A stretch of 64,000 nucleotides of DNA, from positions 21,833,936 to 21,897,935 of the forward strand of contig CAIIXF020000006.1 of assembly GCA_903813345.2 (NCBI GenBank), in the 5' to 3' direction. Made by a program: the position numbers and the translations under genes. The notes under the pieces were generated by a model. That model searched no databases. It saw only the letters and a program-made list of their open reading frames with translations, and was not told the origin of the DNA. Numbering within the stretch: position 1 is the stretch's first letter; each line of letters begins with the position of its first letter. Of this stretch, positions 22,854 to 36,706 are shown one piece after another. Origin of the DNA: Owenia fusiformis (taxonomy: Eukaryota; Annelida; Polychaeta; Sabellida; Oweniidae).

Positions 22854-24929
22854 CTGAAATAGACACCTACATTTTATTGTACTTTGAAGCGAAATAAACA
22901 AGACGATACATTGCATCGTAAAACTGCAAAGTGCAAATCCTATAAAGAGGCTAATTACTAATGCGCTTTTCCATATTTTAGAGGAGCTCAATCGTTTGTA
23001 ATATTTGATGTTTGTTTGTTACAACAATTTTATATTACCATTGTGACGAGAAAATGTACAATTTTCATTAATGTTTCAAGGAAAGCCTAGACACGGTTAT
23101 AAATGGCAGATAAACAGAAAACTATAACGGACCTACTAGCAAAGTGACTAAATGAGAAATAAAAATGCAATTAGTGGAGAGCACGTTGCCTCCCTTAAAC
23201 GATGGGCTGTACATTGCAGTTTCAGATATAATTAACTAGATGAGCTAGAAGATCAACTAGCACTATCGGAGCCACCAATTAAATACACATAAACATAAAA
23301 ATATATCCTCCCAATAGTAGACAGGGCCGGTGTGAAAGAAATAATGGTCCCCCAGGGATTATGGTCCCCCTTTTTAAAGGCCCTTACTGGCCCTGATTGT
23401 GTATAAGATAATAAGGGAAAGAGTTGTATTTAGGTCACCATATAAATCAATGGAGAGTAGGCCATAATTTGACAGGACTTCCTACCCTTTTACACCGGAA
23501 TCTCGTGACCTCGATTCCATTAATTTTTCTCCCATGTGATCAATTGATTGAGTCATTCAATCGATTCAGCAGTTCTAGATGACCCAATTTGAAACAATTG
23601 GGGGAAAACATTTTGAAAGTAATACGACTTCGTATACTGTAATTTCTAATAACACTAATTATATCCCTTTGGCAAAAGAAAATGAGATAGTATCTCATCA
23701 AATGAAAGTGAAGAAGTTGCGGCAAAACACAACTTGCATTGATCATGTCGTAATTAAAGGCGACGTGAAATCTGGCATGAAAGAGCATATTTTAGCAATA
23801 AGTTCATATTTAGCGTGATCATAAGCTAATAGGCCAAAGAGAACCTAATGAACCTAATGTGTGTAATTTGAGTAAAATAGTATTTAGTTGTGATCATAAC
23901 GTTCTCGTATCATCTTTCTACTTTTTTGTTCTTCAATATGTTTAGTAAAACTTTTCACAGAATGTTCAATAGAAATACTTTCAAATCAAGCAACTAAAAT
24001 GATTGCCATAGTAACACACTGTTTTGACCAAAACATGACACCGGTATTTGGTATTCACGTTATCGCGAAAAACATTCCCCTGGAAAATGGCAGCAATTTT
24101 GAATTTAGCAGCCATCTTGAAAAATCAAATAAAAACGCCTGTAAGGCATCCGCTTAGAAAATCTAAATCAAGTCTGACAACTGGTATTTGAGTTTATTAA
24201 AAATCATGTTTTTCCTGAAAATGCAGGCCAATTTGCAGCTATCTTGAAAATTCCTTTTTGAGCAGTCCTATGTCCCCAATTCTTTAGCCTACATACATTT
24301 TGAAAGAGATCTGTAAACTTGTACATGCGTCATAAAATATAGCATGTTTTTTTCTAAAATAAAAACCATATTGAATTCAGCAACCAATTTGAGAATCTCT
24401 TCTTGAGGATAGTTATATGTCCTTAAGGCATCGGCATATTAAATTTGAACTGGTAAGCGAGTTATCAGAAGATAACATTGTTTTACAAAACAGGCGGCCA
24501 TTTATTTCTGATGTACGTTTTTGAAATGACCAGCAAATGGATCATATGTTAGTGAATGTATGAAGTTTCTAAAACAAATATTAGAAACTTGAAATAAGAT
24601 CACCTTACTTTATGAACCACCCTCGTGAACATGCTACAGTGTCTACAGTGGTGAAACTTCGTCAACATAAATAACATCGAACCCCAAAAATATGCAATGC
24701 AAGGTGCGTTGCTTTTTTGGTACACCCTGTACACATACCCAGTAACATAATTTGATTTCTTTTTTGTTTACTTTTCTATCATCAAATAAGTGAATAGTGG
24801 TAACTAATTATTAGCTTAAGTGGTGCACTGCATGTGACAGTCAATCCTCTTGTGTCACATTGCTACATTGGCATGATACTACTGTTATTGTTACCACATT
24901 TCAATGGCCTTGATAGAAGATTGTCTCAC
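22854..24929 (-). other. Channel gene intron 5, with arm-unit repeats
   Basis: The donor GTGAGA at 24929 and the acceptor at 22854 bound this intron. At 23990-24560 there are about four degenerate units of roughly 140 bp carrying GCAGCCATCTTG, CTGGTATTTGAG and TCCTTAAGGCATC, relatives of the 44455-48545 arms. An orphan mariner-type end, GGTACACCCTGTA, lies at 24719-24731. A plus-strand open stretch at 23579-23818 (79 codons) shows no domain. Confidence 0.7.
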
Positions 24930-25468
24930 CTAGAACTGGTATTGCATCGGGAGTTGGAGGCATTGTCTCGGCCACCATGAGTAGGAACACCACCAAGGCC
25001 AGGAGGATTGTAATCTCCAGATTCACCTTCTCTCCAGATTCCACAGGCAAGAAGAACCCCAAGTATGAGATCAGGTAGATCAACACACAGGGATAGATCA
25101 TGTTGAACACATAGAACTGACTCCTACGTTTCATGTTAATCGTGAACGTGACGTCGGGATACGGTTCCTCACAACAGGCGTATTTTTTCACATTGCGATG
25201 AGACGTGATGTTTTCAACGAACCACTCCTGATTGTCTGGGTTGTAATAGACAGTATTTGCCATGGATTCATTGTATATGATGTTTAGTTCAAATCCACTA
25301 TATGTCCACGAGATGAAAATGATCTCACAGGATTGTAGATCAAAGGGGAAGTATTGTACGTTGAGGGTACAGTATGTTTTTACGAGAGCCGGGACCATCC
25401 AGAGGACATTCCCTTTATTGTCTACTATAACGTTTGTGATCATTCTGTCATTGAAATTCTCATCTGCA
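24930..25468 (-). CDS. nAChR-like subunit, exon 5 (ligand-binding domain end, TM1, TM2)
   Basis: Acceptor CTAATTTTAG at phase 2, donor at phase 1. It contains loop A/E sequence, the cys-loop CTLNVQYFPFDLQSC with exactly 13 residues between the cysteines and the FPFD motif, and the loop B tryptophan in SWTYSGFE. The loop C segment YACCEEPYPD has the adjacent cysteines that define alpha-type nicotinic subunits. TM1 follows RRSQFYVFNMIYP. TM2 is GEKVNLEITILLALVVFLLM; its GEK start is the cation-selective signature. These features support an acetylcholine-gated cation channel alpha subunit, with subtype unresolved. Confidence 0.95.
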
Positions 25469-27242
25469 CTAAAATTAGAGACATTCATACATGTATGTTA
25501 TCTTATTTACAATAAGCTATTATAATGCGATGTCAGTTATGTTTGGTCAAAATCAAACAATGCAAGACAAAAGACTGACAATATCCATTGGTTATAATTA
25601 GAAAACGGCAACTCCATGGAGTAGCAAATTCCACCGAACAAGACATATTGTGATAAATAGCGGCCATCTTCTTTCTTGACATTTCTCTTGAGCAGAGCTC
25701 CTTTGTCCCGCGGTATCAGCATATAAAAGAACCAAATCTGTCCACTGGTATTTAATTATCAAAGATTATATTTTTACGTAAATTTTCAATTCAGCTGTCA
25801 TCTCGAAAATTTATTTTCAACCAAAACTTCTTTGTTCTTAAGCATTATCGCATGAAATTTCAATCAACCCATCCACTTGTATTTGAGTTTTCAGAACTTA
25901 CATTTTACGAAAAATGGAGGACACTAGCTGTCGTCTTTTTTAATTGTAAAAAATCTTTCTTGAGTAGAGCCCCCGTTTTCAAAGGCATCAACATATAGAA
26001 TTCAAACCAAATCCGTCCACTGGTATTTGGGTTATCAACAATTTTGTTTGAAAATCAGTGGCCATCTTAGAAATCTCTTCTTAAAAAATCTCTTTTTGTC
26101 CTAAGGCACCAAGACAGGCACCAGGGCGAAACTGCAACCCCCTTTTGAGCCCAGAACATCTTTGTCTTTTTGGTTATTTTCCCTGGGATTTTTCGTTGAT
26201 AGTACTTAGAATTCCTTGCAAAGATGATATAAATAATAGATTATCACGAAAATCAGATTTAGAAAGTCTTATCAACGTCATCACAGGTTTTACATAAAGT
26301 GTAATTACATGTAAAACTGATCTCACTTAATCATGGACGACAAAGATAAATTTTCCTATGATTGCTATGAGCGATTACCTGTCAACAAGTCAGTGGCAAA
26401 GTACGCTAAATTAACACTGATTAACTTCATCCAATCAGAATATACGTGCAATCCTTGTCCTCAAAGATGACCGAGGGCTTAATTCTGTTACATGAAACAA
26501 ATGTGGAGGTGATAACGTTCAATCTACGGCTCTGATCTAGATGACGTTGGGCTTTCAGATTTCAGATTCACTCTTGTTATGAAGCGAGAGCGACGACAAT
26601 CGATAGAAATGAGATCTAAATTCGTTTTAACAAATTGATATATCAATTGGATTAAAAGCATTCATATTTGAATTTATACACTACAGGGTGTGCCGACACA
26701 CCCTCCCCAGTTTGAAGAATAAATTTTAATATTGGTACTTCCTTTTTTGATTTTAGACTGAACTATGCTTTTGATGAAAAGTGCAATAATTGATACACAA
26801 CTCCTTTAAATTGTGACTTTTGGCTCGGGATCAGCAGAAGGATTTTATTATAATTGTAAATGTATCATTGTGCAAATTAATCCACAGGAACATAAATGGG
26901 CTATAAGAGCCGAAAAATATTGTATGCGCTTTCAATAACAAAATAGTTAAAATATTCTTATAAAACACAATATTGGAATGAAAAGTCAGTTTTCAGTTTA
27001 CACGATCTTGCAAGATGCATACCTTGGAAAGCCTGCATACGGTATACTTTACACATACATATCATGAAGTATGTTTACGTTAATCTATACCTTTTGGATA
27101 TATTTTTTCTCCCATCTACTTTTACACAGTAGTATTTGGGTACAGTTTCTATTTCCTTCGTCCTTTTTTCATACTCATTCTTTTATCATATAAGACTCAT
27201 CGAAATCAATATTAAATATTATATGCACATAGAAATACTTAC
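25469..27242 (-). other. Channel gene intron 4, with arm-unit repeats
   Basis: At about 25550-26110 lie four degenerate units carrying CGGCCATCTT, CTTGAGCAGAGCTCC and CACTGGTATTTGA, the same family as 23990-24560 and 39560-39850. At 26685 ACAGGGTGTGCCGACACACC may be a mariner-type end or a small hairpin. Nothing coding is recognised. Confidence 0.65.
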
Positions 27243-27352
27243 TAATTACTTATGACCAAATCTGGTGTCCATATCTTATTAGCAGGGAGCCTAATGGATT
27301 GGACACTTCCAAACTCCGAGGCGTTCCAAGTCAGATACTCATCTCGCCACCT
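27243..27352 (-). CDS. nAChR-like subunit, exon 4 (110 bp)
   Basis: Acceptor TTTTATAG at phase 0 and donor GTAAGT at phase 2. The 36 codons read RWRDEYLTWNASEFGSV and end IWTPDLVISN, the loop A region (xWxPDxxLYN) of nicotinic subunits. Joining to exon 5 gives VISNYADENF, an exact fit to the family. The exon is 110 bp, the length of exon 4 in vertebrate nicotinic receptor genes, showing deep conservation of gene structure. Confidence 0.93.
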
Positions 27353-30300
27353 CTATAAAATAAAAAAAGTCATCCTTTATGATGATAAATTGCAAATATG
27401 ACAAAGACGACCTATGGGCACCTTTTAAACTCATAATCTTAAATTATATTTTCTTCACAGAATTCGTTGTCGCACCCATATCCTGTACGGCCGAGATTTT
27501 GAATAATTTCGTAGTAATCACAGGGTGAGCAAAAACAGAAGATTCAAGCAAATGTTAATAACTTGGTCATTCAGTATGGGTTGCAAGTCATATTTGGCAC
27601 AATAATTAGACCTTGTTCAATGTTCTTTCGAATTCATTCTACCATGTTTCATTGGTCTATCAATATGGTCATTTTACAAAACGTGTTCCAGATGAATAGG
27701 CCTCACAGTCACGTGGCATGAACTGCAAGAATTTTATCTTTGGGGCTATCTCAAATATATTGTCTTTACTAACAGATGATGATTTGAAGAAAGTAGACGT
27801 AGCCCTCTTTTCCGATTCAAATTGGAATTTGAAAGATTTGAAGCTTCTATCTTCCATTACAATGCTATTTGATCAGATATTCCAAATCTTTGGATTGCTC
27901 ATGGAATATTTATATAATCTGGCCATGGCCATGGGAAAACCGGTCTTATCACAAAAATTAAAATTGTGCTACAGAGCCAAAAATGTGCCCAAGATTAAGA
28001 AGAAAATGTGCTAAATTAAAATCCGACTTTTTGGTCTATATATGCAAGGAAAAATCGTTAAGTCATAAGTCATGGCTCATTTGAAAGCTCTGTTTGTGCT
28101 TTTTAAGATAAAAAAAAACAAATCATTGAAAAATCTGTGATGAGACCCCTTTTCCCGTTGCCTGGCTCAATAATGTATGGGGAAACGCAAAAATGCCTAT
28201 GTGTGCCTATCTCTTTTATCTGTTTATTGGCACTTAAGATTGAAAAGTTAAACAATATGAGTAATAAAAACGGGCTAATTTTCCGAGGCCTACATGTATA
28301 GGTACGTCCCTTTGGTTTCTAACATTTATGTACTGTAGTCATACTCTTTTTGGTTGAAACAGTGGATTTGAAGTTTGTATAGTTTGAGATATGTAAAATA
28401 GGGATAAATTAATTTGAGGAAGTTGTATACATTTATCTATACCCCGAAGCTTCCCATTTCTTTGCTATATTTGATTTGATAACAAACATATAAGTTGATG
28501 GATTATTCTGTAATAAGGCCCCAAGCTTTTGGTCATCCTACATTAGTGAAGACATAACAAGATCTTGTTTACATATACTGCTCTGACTAAGTAACTGCTG
28601 ATTAATTTTTTTTATGAGGAACCTGAAGACGAATAAATGTAGTTGCAGCTATTTATCTTGATGAGCTTCACCCCATAATGATGGACGATCTCCTTTGATT
28701 ACATGTACGCCAGTTAAAGGACAATGCCCTTTAATCAACTGCCCTTATTTGTGTTTTTCGACTCCATTACAGTGTTAATATAAAATGAAAATACTCCCAT
28801 GACAAGCATAGAATATTATTATAACCACCTCGCCGGGCCTGTTCTAGGGGTATTAGTGCTAGTTTAGAAGGCATTCATTTAAGAAATATAGACCGAATAG
28901 CATGAGTTATATTGTCGAATACACCCCACAGGGCTAGGCACAAATGTTTTCTGTACCCCGAACGACCGAAGGTTGTGATCGAGGGGTTCGAAAGCGTTTG
29001 TGCCTAGCCCTAGGGGGTGTACTTGACGATATTACACCTATTCAGAGATCTATATTACGATTCGAACATGAAAAATCACAAAAATGTTTTGAATATTCAT
29101 TTTAGTCCGCCATTACTACGACCCGCCGTTACACATATTACACGTATTACAAGGGGTATTGTTTGTGAATATATCCCGGGTGAAATGCATGTTGACTTTG
29201 TTTATAGTTTATAGAATGCGTGAATACAGTCATGTTCGAATAGGCATTCTGCCATATCCAGTTCCTGATCATCGAGTATTTGTATAATATTGCCCTTTGA
29301 AATGACTTTATTAATGTACTATTCCCACATAGCTAGGCATTGTACATGTATATCAAATTCCAGCCAATCAGAAAACAGTATTTAAAATAATCATCCTGCC
29401 AGAGATATATGTCACGATTTAAGGGTAGTGAAAAATAAGATGTAATGAAATAAACAGTAAAAACCTTTTTGACTTTAAAATGTAAGTACTCTTCTATAAT
29501 CATCCATGCCTTGTGTGAATCAAAAACGCGTGTACGGTTTATTTCATTACAGTAAAAATCCAAATGTTGCAAATTGGCTACTCTAAATCGGGACACTATT
29601 GTAGTTATCATGAATTCCAAAAAAAACTCAAAGAATATTACCTGCCGTATTGAGAGAAGACATGAAAATGTCTGGTGCTTCTCATTCTGAAATTAAACAA
29701 AATAAATTGACGATAAAAACTGCTAGAGTTATGAATTCGCTCTTTGTTATAGTACAGGCAAATGTAAGCGTCCCTGATGGGAAACTAAGAATATTTGGTG
29801 CAGCTGACAATGTCACTTTTGAATTAATTTCATTATTATATTATGTCAAGGCCTGTAATTGTATGGTTAGTCAAAAACTGTGTTTCATGATGTAAAATAT
29901 CAGAGAATATGCACTTTAAAGCGCTTATCAAGTTTGACAGATAAACTTATTTCATTCAGTGCAGATGAAGATTATCATCATCTCACGTAAACATAGGTTT
30001 GATCCAAAAAAATGTTTCTATCAATGTTATTCCTATACTTACTTACCCTTTTTATCAATTTCTCAACAAAGGAACTCATGTCTGTTGAAAGCCCATGGAT
30101 ATACCGATAGTGGTAAGCTTGACAATCGTGTACTATTAGAGAAAGAAATATTTCATTCTATTTCAGACTAATTGATGAATCACTTGAAAAATATGCATGG
30201 GTATTCACTTCATAGAATGACATTTTGTACACGTACCTCGATAGATGGAGATGATGTGTTTTATAATATATAAGTGTGTAAGGTGTTAGCATAGCTATCA

Positions 30301-31135
30301 CTATGCATAGATAGATGTCACTTGTGAATCGGTTAGCATCGTGGAGATAACTGCCATCTATATTTACACCGATGTACGATTAGGAGCAAATGTGTTTCCT
30401 ATTTTGCATATTTTTCCTGGTGTCATCATTGTGTTTTCTGACGGTATTACTTCATGTCAATAACACACTTTAAACACAGCATGAAATATTAACTATACCC
30501 CATTTTAGAACAAACAATAATCTCATGTAAAAAGATGCAATGTTAAACAATTTCTCAACACATTTTTGCCAAACCCTTAAAGGATGGCTAAATTCATCTC
30601 TGCGCTCCGGGTAGACAACCAAAAGACCATGGGCATTTCATATAGTCATTACAATATGTTGCTGAACAAATTAGCGTTATATAAAAAAAATCCGAATACC
30701 GTTGACATCGGATTACTAGTTGTAGATACGATCGACTATTGACAATATGGATCATTCAGTCTCAACTTGTGGGTTTGGAAGCACCGTGTTGAAAGAACAG
30801 TTTTAGTCCATAAGGGTGCGAAGGGATTTCGGGAAGGGATCAACATATATTGTGCAATCCACTCCATTCCCAAAATGAAGTATGGCTAATTTGAATCCTT
30901 TCCACCTCGAAATTTCTCTATCAAATGGGAAAATACCAAAAAGGTCAAGAGGCATTAAAGAAAATTTCATGAAATTATTAAAACACCCACAAGTATCAAA
31001 ATAACCCAAAGGGATATTGCAGCATCATGTGTATATTCTCATGAAGTATATATAACCAAAGTAAGACTATGTATGATAATCGAATAAGATCTTCACTGAA
31101 TTCGTATAATTAATTAGACTCGATATCGTACTTAC
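27353..31135 (-). other. Channel gene introns 2-3; exon 3 expected but not seen
   Basis: Nicotinic receptor genes normally have a 45-bp exon here coding for a segment like DEKNQxxTTNxWxxQ. I searched the minus strand for an N-x-W segment with flanking splice sites and found none. Because such an exon has phase 0 on both sides, exons 2 and 4 can still be joined in frame. A hairpin repeat occupies 28880-29065. A 98-codon plus-strand frame at 27718-28014 shows no domain. Confidence 0.6.
28880..29065. repeat. Perfect-core hairpin repeat (MITE-like)
   Basis: TAGGCACAAA with flanking ACACCCC... at 28911-28946 pairs with TTTGTGCCTAGCCC and GGGGGTGTAC at 28994-29033. A weaker outer pairing extends to about 28880 and 29065, and a small inner stem (ACCCCGAAC with GGGGTTCG) sits at the loop. 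Non-coding; probably a MITE. Confidence 0.75.
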
Positions 31136-31317
31136 AGTATCTAAGATATGATATAGTGATATGGCAATGGAAACAGTGATTGGCGTGTCGTCTTCCATCA
31201 CCGGCCTGGTCGTTACATCATAATTGTTCATTATTGAAGATTTAATCTTGTGTTCCATCGATGCCCCCTTGCCTGACCACACTCCCTTTCGCCTGTTCAG
31301 TTTACCGCTCTCTGATG
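31136..31317 (-). CDS. nAChR-like subunit, exon 2 (start of ligand-binding domain)
   Basis: Acceptor TTTTGTTGCAG at phase 1, donor GTAAGT at phase 0. After a basic stretch (SGKLNRRKGVWSGKG) it reads EHKIKSSIMNNYDVTTRPVM then TITVSIAISLYHILDT-like sequence, matching the first helix and beta-1 strand of cys-loop receptors (the NYNxxxRPVxN and VxxxLxLxQLI patterns). The first base completes the codon split with exon 1. Confidence 0.9.
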
Positions 31318-33949
31318 CTGCAACAAAATTTACAGTGCGTCGGTTACGAAATGATGTTTTCACATAGGTGATGCAATTTTCTTATTTTTATTATTCTGTC
31401 CACTTTTCTTCATATTTTACTGTTATTTTACATTCTGAAACTCATCACATATCCTTTTTAAAAAAGAAATTGGGGGCGAGGCAATTCATGCAGAGGCTAA
31501 ACAAAAGGCTTCAAATGCAAATGGGGTATATCAACGACAATAATTCCACATTTTTAGTGATTCAAAAACACCCAAAATAAATATACTATACGGACGGTAT
31601 ATTTATTTCCACATTTTTAATGATTCAAAATACATGCATGCATGGTTGATTAAGCAAATGTAGAAGCGCTTTGATTCTGCTTATGATTGATTATTGTGTG
31701 TGAATGAGCTTGGCTGAGGTTGCATTGGTCTCATAAAATATTCAAATTACTCATTTCAAACCCCGTTTTATCTATAAATCCCAAATGCAGATTTGTAAAT
31801 GGGCATCGTTAACTTAAAAAGAGTGATTTATTTACATCAAATCTATATCAGCAGAACCACAAAGAAATCCTTTCAATAAAATGAAAAACTGATTACTATT
31901 GATGCTCCAATGATTATTGAATAAGCTTTAAAGAAAGGACCAAGTGGTCATATTTATAATCCAGTAGGGCAAATGTATGGACACCGGGTGTTCGAAAGGA
32001 AGAGTTTATTGTTCTTCAAAAGTACACGGCTAACTTTTCTCTAATCGCAAAATGAACATGCTATCATTTGATGAACTGTATATAATAATATATTCATAAG
32101 GACTATATTCAACCCTGATAACATTACACTTTAATAGTGACATATATCGTTATGTTACCAATTCTAAATGATTCAATTAGGGTTATTTTGTGGATAATCC
32201 AGATTGTTAAGGCAATACGCCCCAGGTTGTTGGTATTAACTTTATTACCGACGCTGAAAGAGACGCTAGTCTCGAGACTGATGATGCAATATATATCTAT
32301 AGTGTGAAGCTATTAATTGTCATGATTGAAACCGACATTTTAAGAATAAATGGTACTCGAGTTACCATGAGTTGTCAAAACGATGATCCTTGCCTTAAAG
32401 GCCCTGTATAAACAAAGCTCAACATTGGTTATTAAATGTCATATCGGAATCGATTCCTAAATTACAAATATATCTAGAATTTTCTAGATTTGCCCTCCAT
32501 ACACATAGAGTTAGGTAAAAACAACGCCCAAAGTAGAATCATTTTTAGATTTAAGCAGATCAATCAATGTATTGGCCTTTAGCAATATATCAATTCCTTG
32601 TATGAACATTATAAAAATGAGGTTAATATGAGTATAACCCAAAATGCCAATGAAATAGTCTCAAACAGTTTCAATTCAAATGCTTTATCACTGTCTTGAT
32701 AAACGTTTGATTGTTGTCAGACTCAGTGCTCAGGGCTTAAAGTGTAAAGTCAAACTCTTTTTTATTAACTGTGCATCGATCATTTTCAAGATCATGATTT
32801 AATTTGATTGATTTGATTGACTGACTTATAAGGATTCGAATTATTTCTATTTTATTATTTTAACTGTCATAAATTAAGAAAAATGGAATCAACAGCCGAA
32901 CCGCATTCGAGTAACGTTTCATGACGATTAGCAGAACTGGCCTATTCGTCCATTCATCACATCGTAAGCGGTCTCCAGAGCCTAGACCCATAGCAATTTT
33001 AATCTAACTGGTCAGTATTAATTAGAGAATGCCTTCTGAAGAATGGATACACGCAATTACTGTTCGATCGAAATTGATCGAAAACAAGAGCATTTTAGAC
33101 TGTTGACCTCGTTTAGTAGTCGTCCGCCCATCCCTGATTTGTTTAATGACCATTTCACTTAATAATGGTGTAAAACATTCGGAAATGAAACTGAGAAAGA
33201 GGGTGCAATAGACAAGGTTTGGGGAAATCCTTAAACCACTGTGACAGTAATCGATACGACCAGCATTTTAAACGTGCTCTTTGTACCACAAAAAAATAAA
33301 AAATAAAACAAGACAATGTATTTCGCATATATACGATCTTGACTTGATTTTATAATCTGAATCTATAAATGTTTAATTGTTCATAATTGGGCTTTTCCGG
33401 TAATGAAATAAAATATTGTCCTGCCTTTGACAAATGCATTCCGTTGATAGACAATGCTTCCGTTTTCAACAATCAATTAATGTCACTATTATTCACCATA
33501 ATCTGATAAAAATGGTTTAATTCAGTTTTAAACGAATATTCCTTTACTCCCTAAGCCGACCAATATGATAGTCGTTAGTATAGATTTACTACTGATGATC
33601 AATGTTAATGAGTAATGCGAGCTAAAAAAGCTCTTTGGCTAGTGCGTTGGGATTTGAAATTGTTTTGCGCTATTTATTGATTCTCTGACTGAGCATCGTC
33701 TTCAGCTTCAGTTGGTCATTTCGCACCTTGGATCAGATTGAACGAGACATTTAGAATTGACCTTCGAGCATGGAGAACTTTTATATGTAATACGTTTTGT
33801 ACTTCTTAAGTTCAATTTTGTCTAACTCCATTTTGATCTTCCATTTTCTCTTTTACCTCAATGTGTTTTATGTTTGTACGAGTAGTTCTTCTCCTATGGA
33901 CAACCCGATCAAACCCGATTGATTGCAGCACAACCCCTGCACTTGATCT
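31318..33949. other. Channel gene intron 1, first part: nothing recognised
   Basis: AT-rich intronic sequence with no convincing exon or repeat. A GGACGGTATATTTATTTCC stretch near 31592 follows a near-repeat of TCCACATTTTTAGTGATTCA (31545 and 31607), a small local duplication. Confidence 0.55.
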
Positions 33950-34010
33950 AGCCCTAATGTGTGTATAACGTATTTTTCATAACACTTATGACCAGGGGGG
34001 GGGGGGGCAG
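33950..34010 (+). repeat. Solo left end of the piggyBac-like family, with poly-G
   Basis: CCCTAATGTGTG followed by TATTTTTCATAACACTTATG and a run of 13 G (33995-34007) matches the left end of the element at 39970 (TTTTTTCATAACACTAAG, then GAGGGGG). The preceding base context is CTAG rather than TTAA, so this is a diverged or broken end. Confidence 0.5.
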
Positions 34011-36706
34011 TTGAAGAGGTACAGTAAAAAATAAGGTACCATATTATAGGTCATTCAACTCTCGAACTCTCGAAATTTTGAAAAATAGGTCAAAATTAGG
34101 TCAAAGTAACATTGGAGACAAAATACAGTCTAGGACTATATAGAATTCTGATAAAAGTTATAATTTTACAAATGAGCATCCTAGAAAATACCCATGGCGA
34201 ATACTGTGAAAAACTTTGGACAGTGATTGGCTGAGAAAAAAACGTATTTAATTTATTGCATCTCAGCCAGGGAACTCCCGACTGGCCGCGAGTCGAAGAT
34301 AAACCATATCTGAGCCAGAACACATATTCACTATTTAGTAAATTACATGCATATTTAGGTGTGGGGATCAATGGCTTCGGGTAGGGGAGACAGAACAATA
34401 GTTCTATGAAACGAATAAAGATATGCTTATATTGTTTTGCAGACAACTAACAGGCATTTTCATGGATACATGATTACCAGTCTTGAAAAAAAATTACTCA
34501 AATTATTTGGATCAAAACGCGAGTCTCGGTATGATATTGAAAACGTTTCATCTCAGTCAATAACAGTTAGAATACTTTGTGTTGCATGTTTGAAAATGTT
34601 GGCTTTTTGGACCAATTATACAATTGCAAGCTAGACAGTGATATGACAATATACGTTATTCAATGATCCGACAGTACACACAAATGTATTATTGTGTGAC
34701 AGAGAAAGTCTGTAATTCAGCATTTACTCTAAATTTTATAGTATGGAATGAAAATATTATTAAACGTATACGCTCCGCTTAATGCTTAAAGTCCCCATAT
34801 AAAGTTTAAACCACTTTGGCTTATATTGTAGTCTTACCCAATGTTATCAAAGTGTGATATGTGAAACATTTTTTTAAATTTCAAAAAGTGGTTTTTGATA
34901 GACTTTTTGTTCCAAAATTTGTCAATTTATTTAAAACTAACTTTTAGAGGTCACACATATCTTGTAATTAGCCACAATTTATTTCAATGCATAATATTCA
35001 TCCTCGCATGTTTTTTGCCAAAGAAATTAAGAAAATCGGTTCATAAATAAGCGAGAAATGATCTTATCAGTGCATGAAAATGGTTCAATGATATCTATAG
35101 CATAATATATTCTTCTTTTTAACCTGGTTAGACAATCAACATTCGTTTATTATTGAAGTCTAGCATATTTAGAAAAGATTGACATCGAAAATAAAATTTC
35201 AATTTTTTCAAAAAGTTTTTGCTACCTTAGTGACATCACTAATGTTTCAAAATATTTTTGATATGCTAAAACATTGAAGTGGCCCATTAAATATGGCATT
35301 TTATTATTGAAATAGTGTGTCCTTTGTTCAATCTTTGCATTGGTGTTAAAAAGATAATCTTTTTGAAATGCATTAAGAAATATTTGATGATTTTTTTTTG
35401 AAAAATGGCGGGAAATTTGAATATTTGAGAAATGAAATGCTCACAACTTTTTTTCCCAATTTTTTTTTTCAAAAATCTCTCAAATAACTTTTTAACTCAT
35501 GACAAAAAGTAAATGAATGATAAAAAATATTTTCAAACTTTAGACGGGGACTTTAATCGGAGAAAGCCATCGACGAAATTATTTGTTGTTATTTGAGGCT
35601 TGCCAAGCCATGCGTGGAAATCCCATTATCTAGCTGACCGATTGTTTGGCATATGTCAGTAATGCAATGTCCAACTAAATGAAAGGATCAGTGAAATGTT
35701 GGTATCTATGGCAACCAGAACCTCTCTGGTCTATTTATCGATACACATAGGGAGTAGAACTAAATATCCCCGTGTATGGAGTTAAGGTAAGTAGGGTTGA
35801 ATGGATTAACGTATCTATTGGAGCATTGAAAGAGATTATATCCTTTTACCAGCCCCTTTCTAGAAGGTGTATAGCTAGTTTGAAAGCAGAACATTTGTTG
35901 GTTATTGAATGTTGGTGGATACTACCCATTCATAAGTGTTGGTCAAGTAGATAGCTTGGTTTTCATTACATTTTAATCTTTCAATATGTAGCCTAAATGT
36001 AGGCATGTACGAGTATAACGTCTTCATACTCATTATCTACCTAAAGAAATGCTTAGGTAGGTAACAATACCCAGCGGCACTTTTAACACCACATCGTTAC
36101 ATTACAAGGTAACCGGAAAGATTTTGGACAACTTCTTGATGATAGTATTTCAAAAGTATTGATATGTGAAAAGGTCAGTTCCGCAGGCAATTCAGATGTC
36201 GTAATTATCCAGAAAAACGTGTCATGTAAGGTCAGAATTACAATGATATTTGGACACACAAGAGCCCGGATCACGTGAAAAATATTTGAAGAGAAAAGAC
36301 AGAAAATCAAACGTACCGTATAATCACGGACCTGAAGAAAGTCCGTGGTATAATACAATAAAATATATCGTGAAATACAGAAAATCTACCCTTGAAAGTC
36401 CGTATTTCACTGTACTAGTGTACTAGCGCATCGTGAAATACAGACCTTCTCGGGCAGAATATTTTTGTATTCCACTCGAATCATTGAATGACTTAAAACA
36501 CCATCGATTTCAATTTGATAATTTTCAAAGAATTGAGCTAATCTATAGAACTCTTTTCTGATTTGTACATCTTATACTAGCCTATTGATCATTTTCTCAA
36601 AAGTAGCTCAATCCGACTTACTTCCTTTTGGTGTGTTAACTTTAAATGTGTAAGCCTAGAGTTGATTACCAAGGTGTTTCGGAAGACATTACTTGACACT
36701 TATTGT
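34011..36706. other. Intron 1 sequence, nothing coding; hairpin near 36314
   Basis: No gene is recognised. At 36314-36355 GTATAATCACGGAC pairs with GTCCGTGGTATAATAC. Just downstream, TCGTGAAATACAGA occurs twice (about 36368 and 36429) around an inverted GTCCGTATTTCAC. Together these look like a small palindromic repeat at 36310-36450. Confidence 0.55.

Noticed and set aside
28907-29033. Possible tRNA, suggested by GGGGTTCGAA
   Set aside because: The surrounding sequence is a long hairpin without A and B boxes at tRNA spacing or a cloverleaf.
29249-29430. Candidate for the missing channel exon 3 (N-x-W-like codons on the minus strand near 29260 and 29400)
   Set aside because: Neither has a donor and acceptor in the right places or the conserved residues around the tryptophan.
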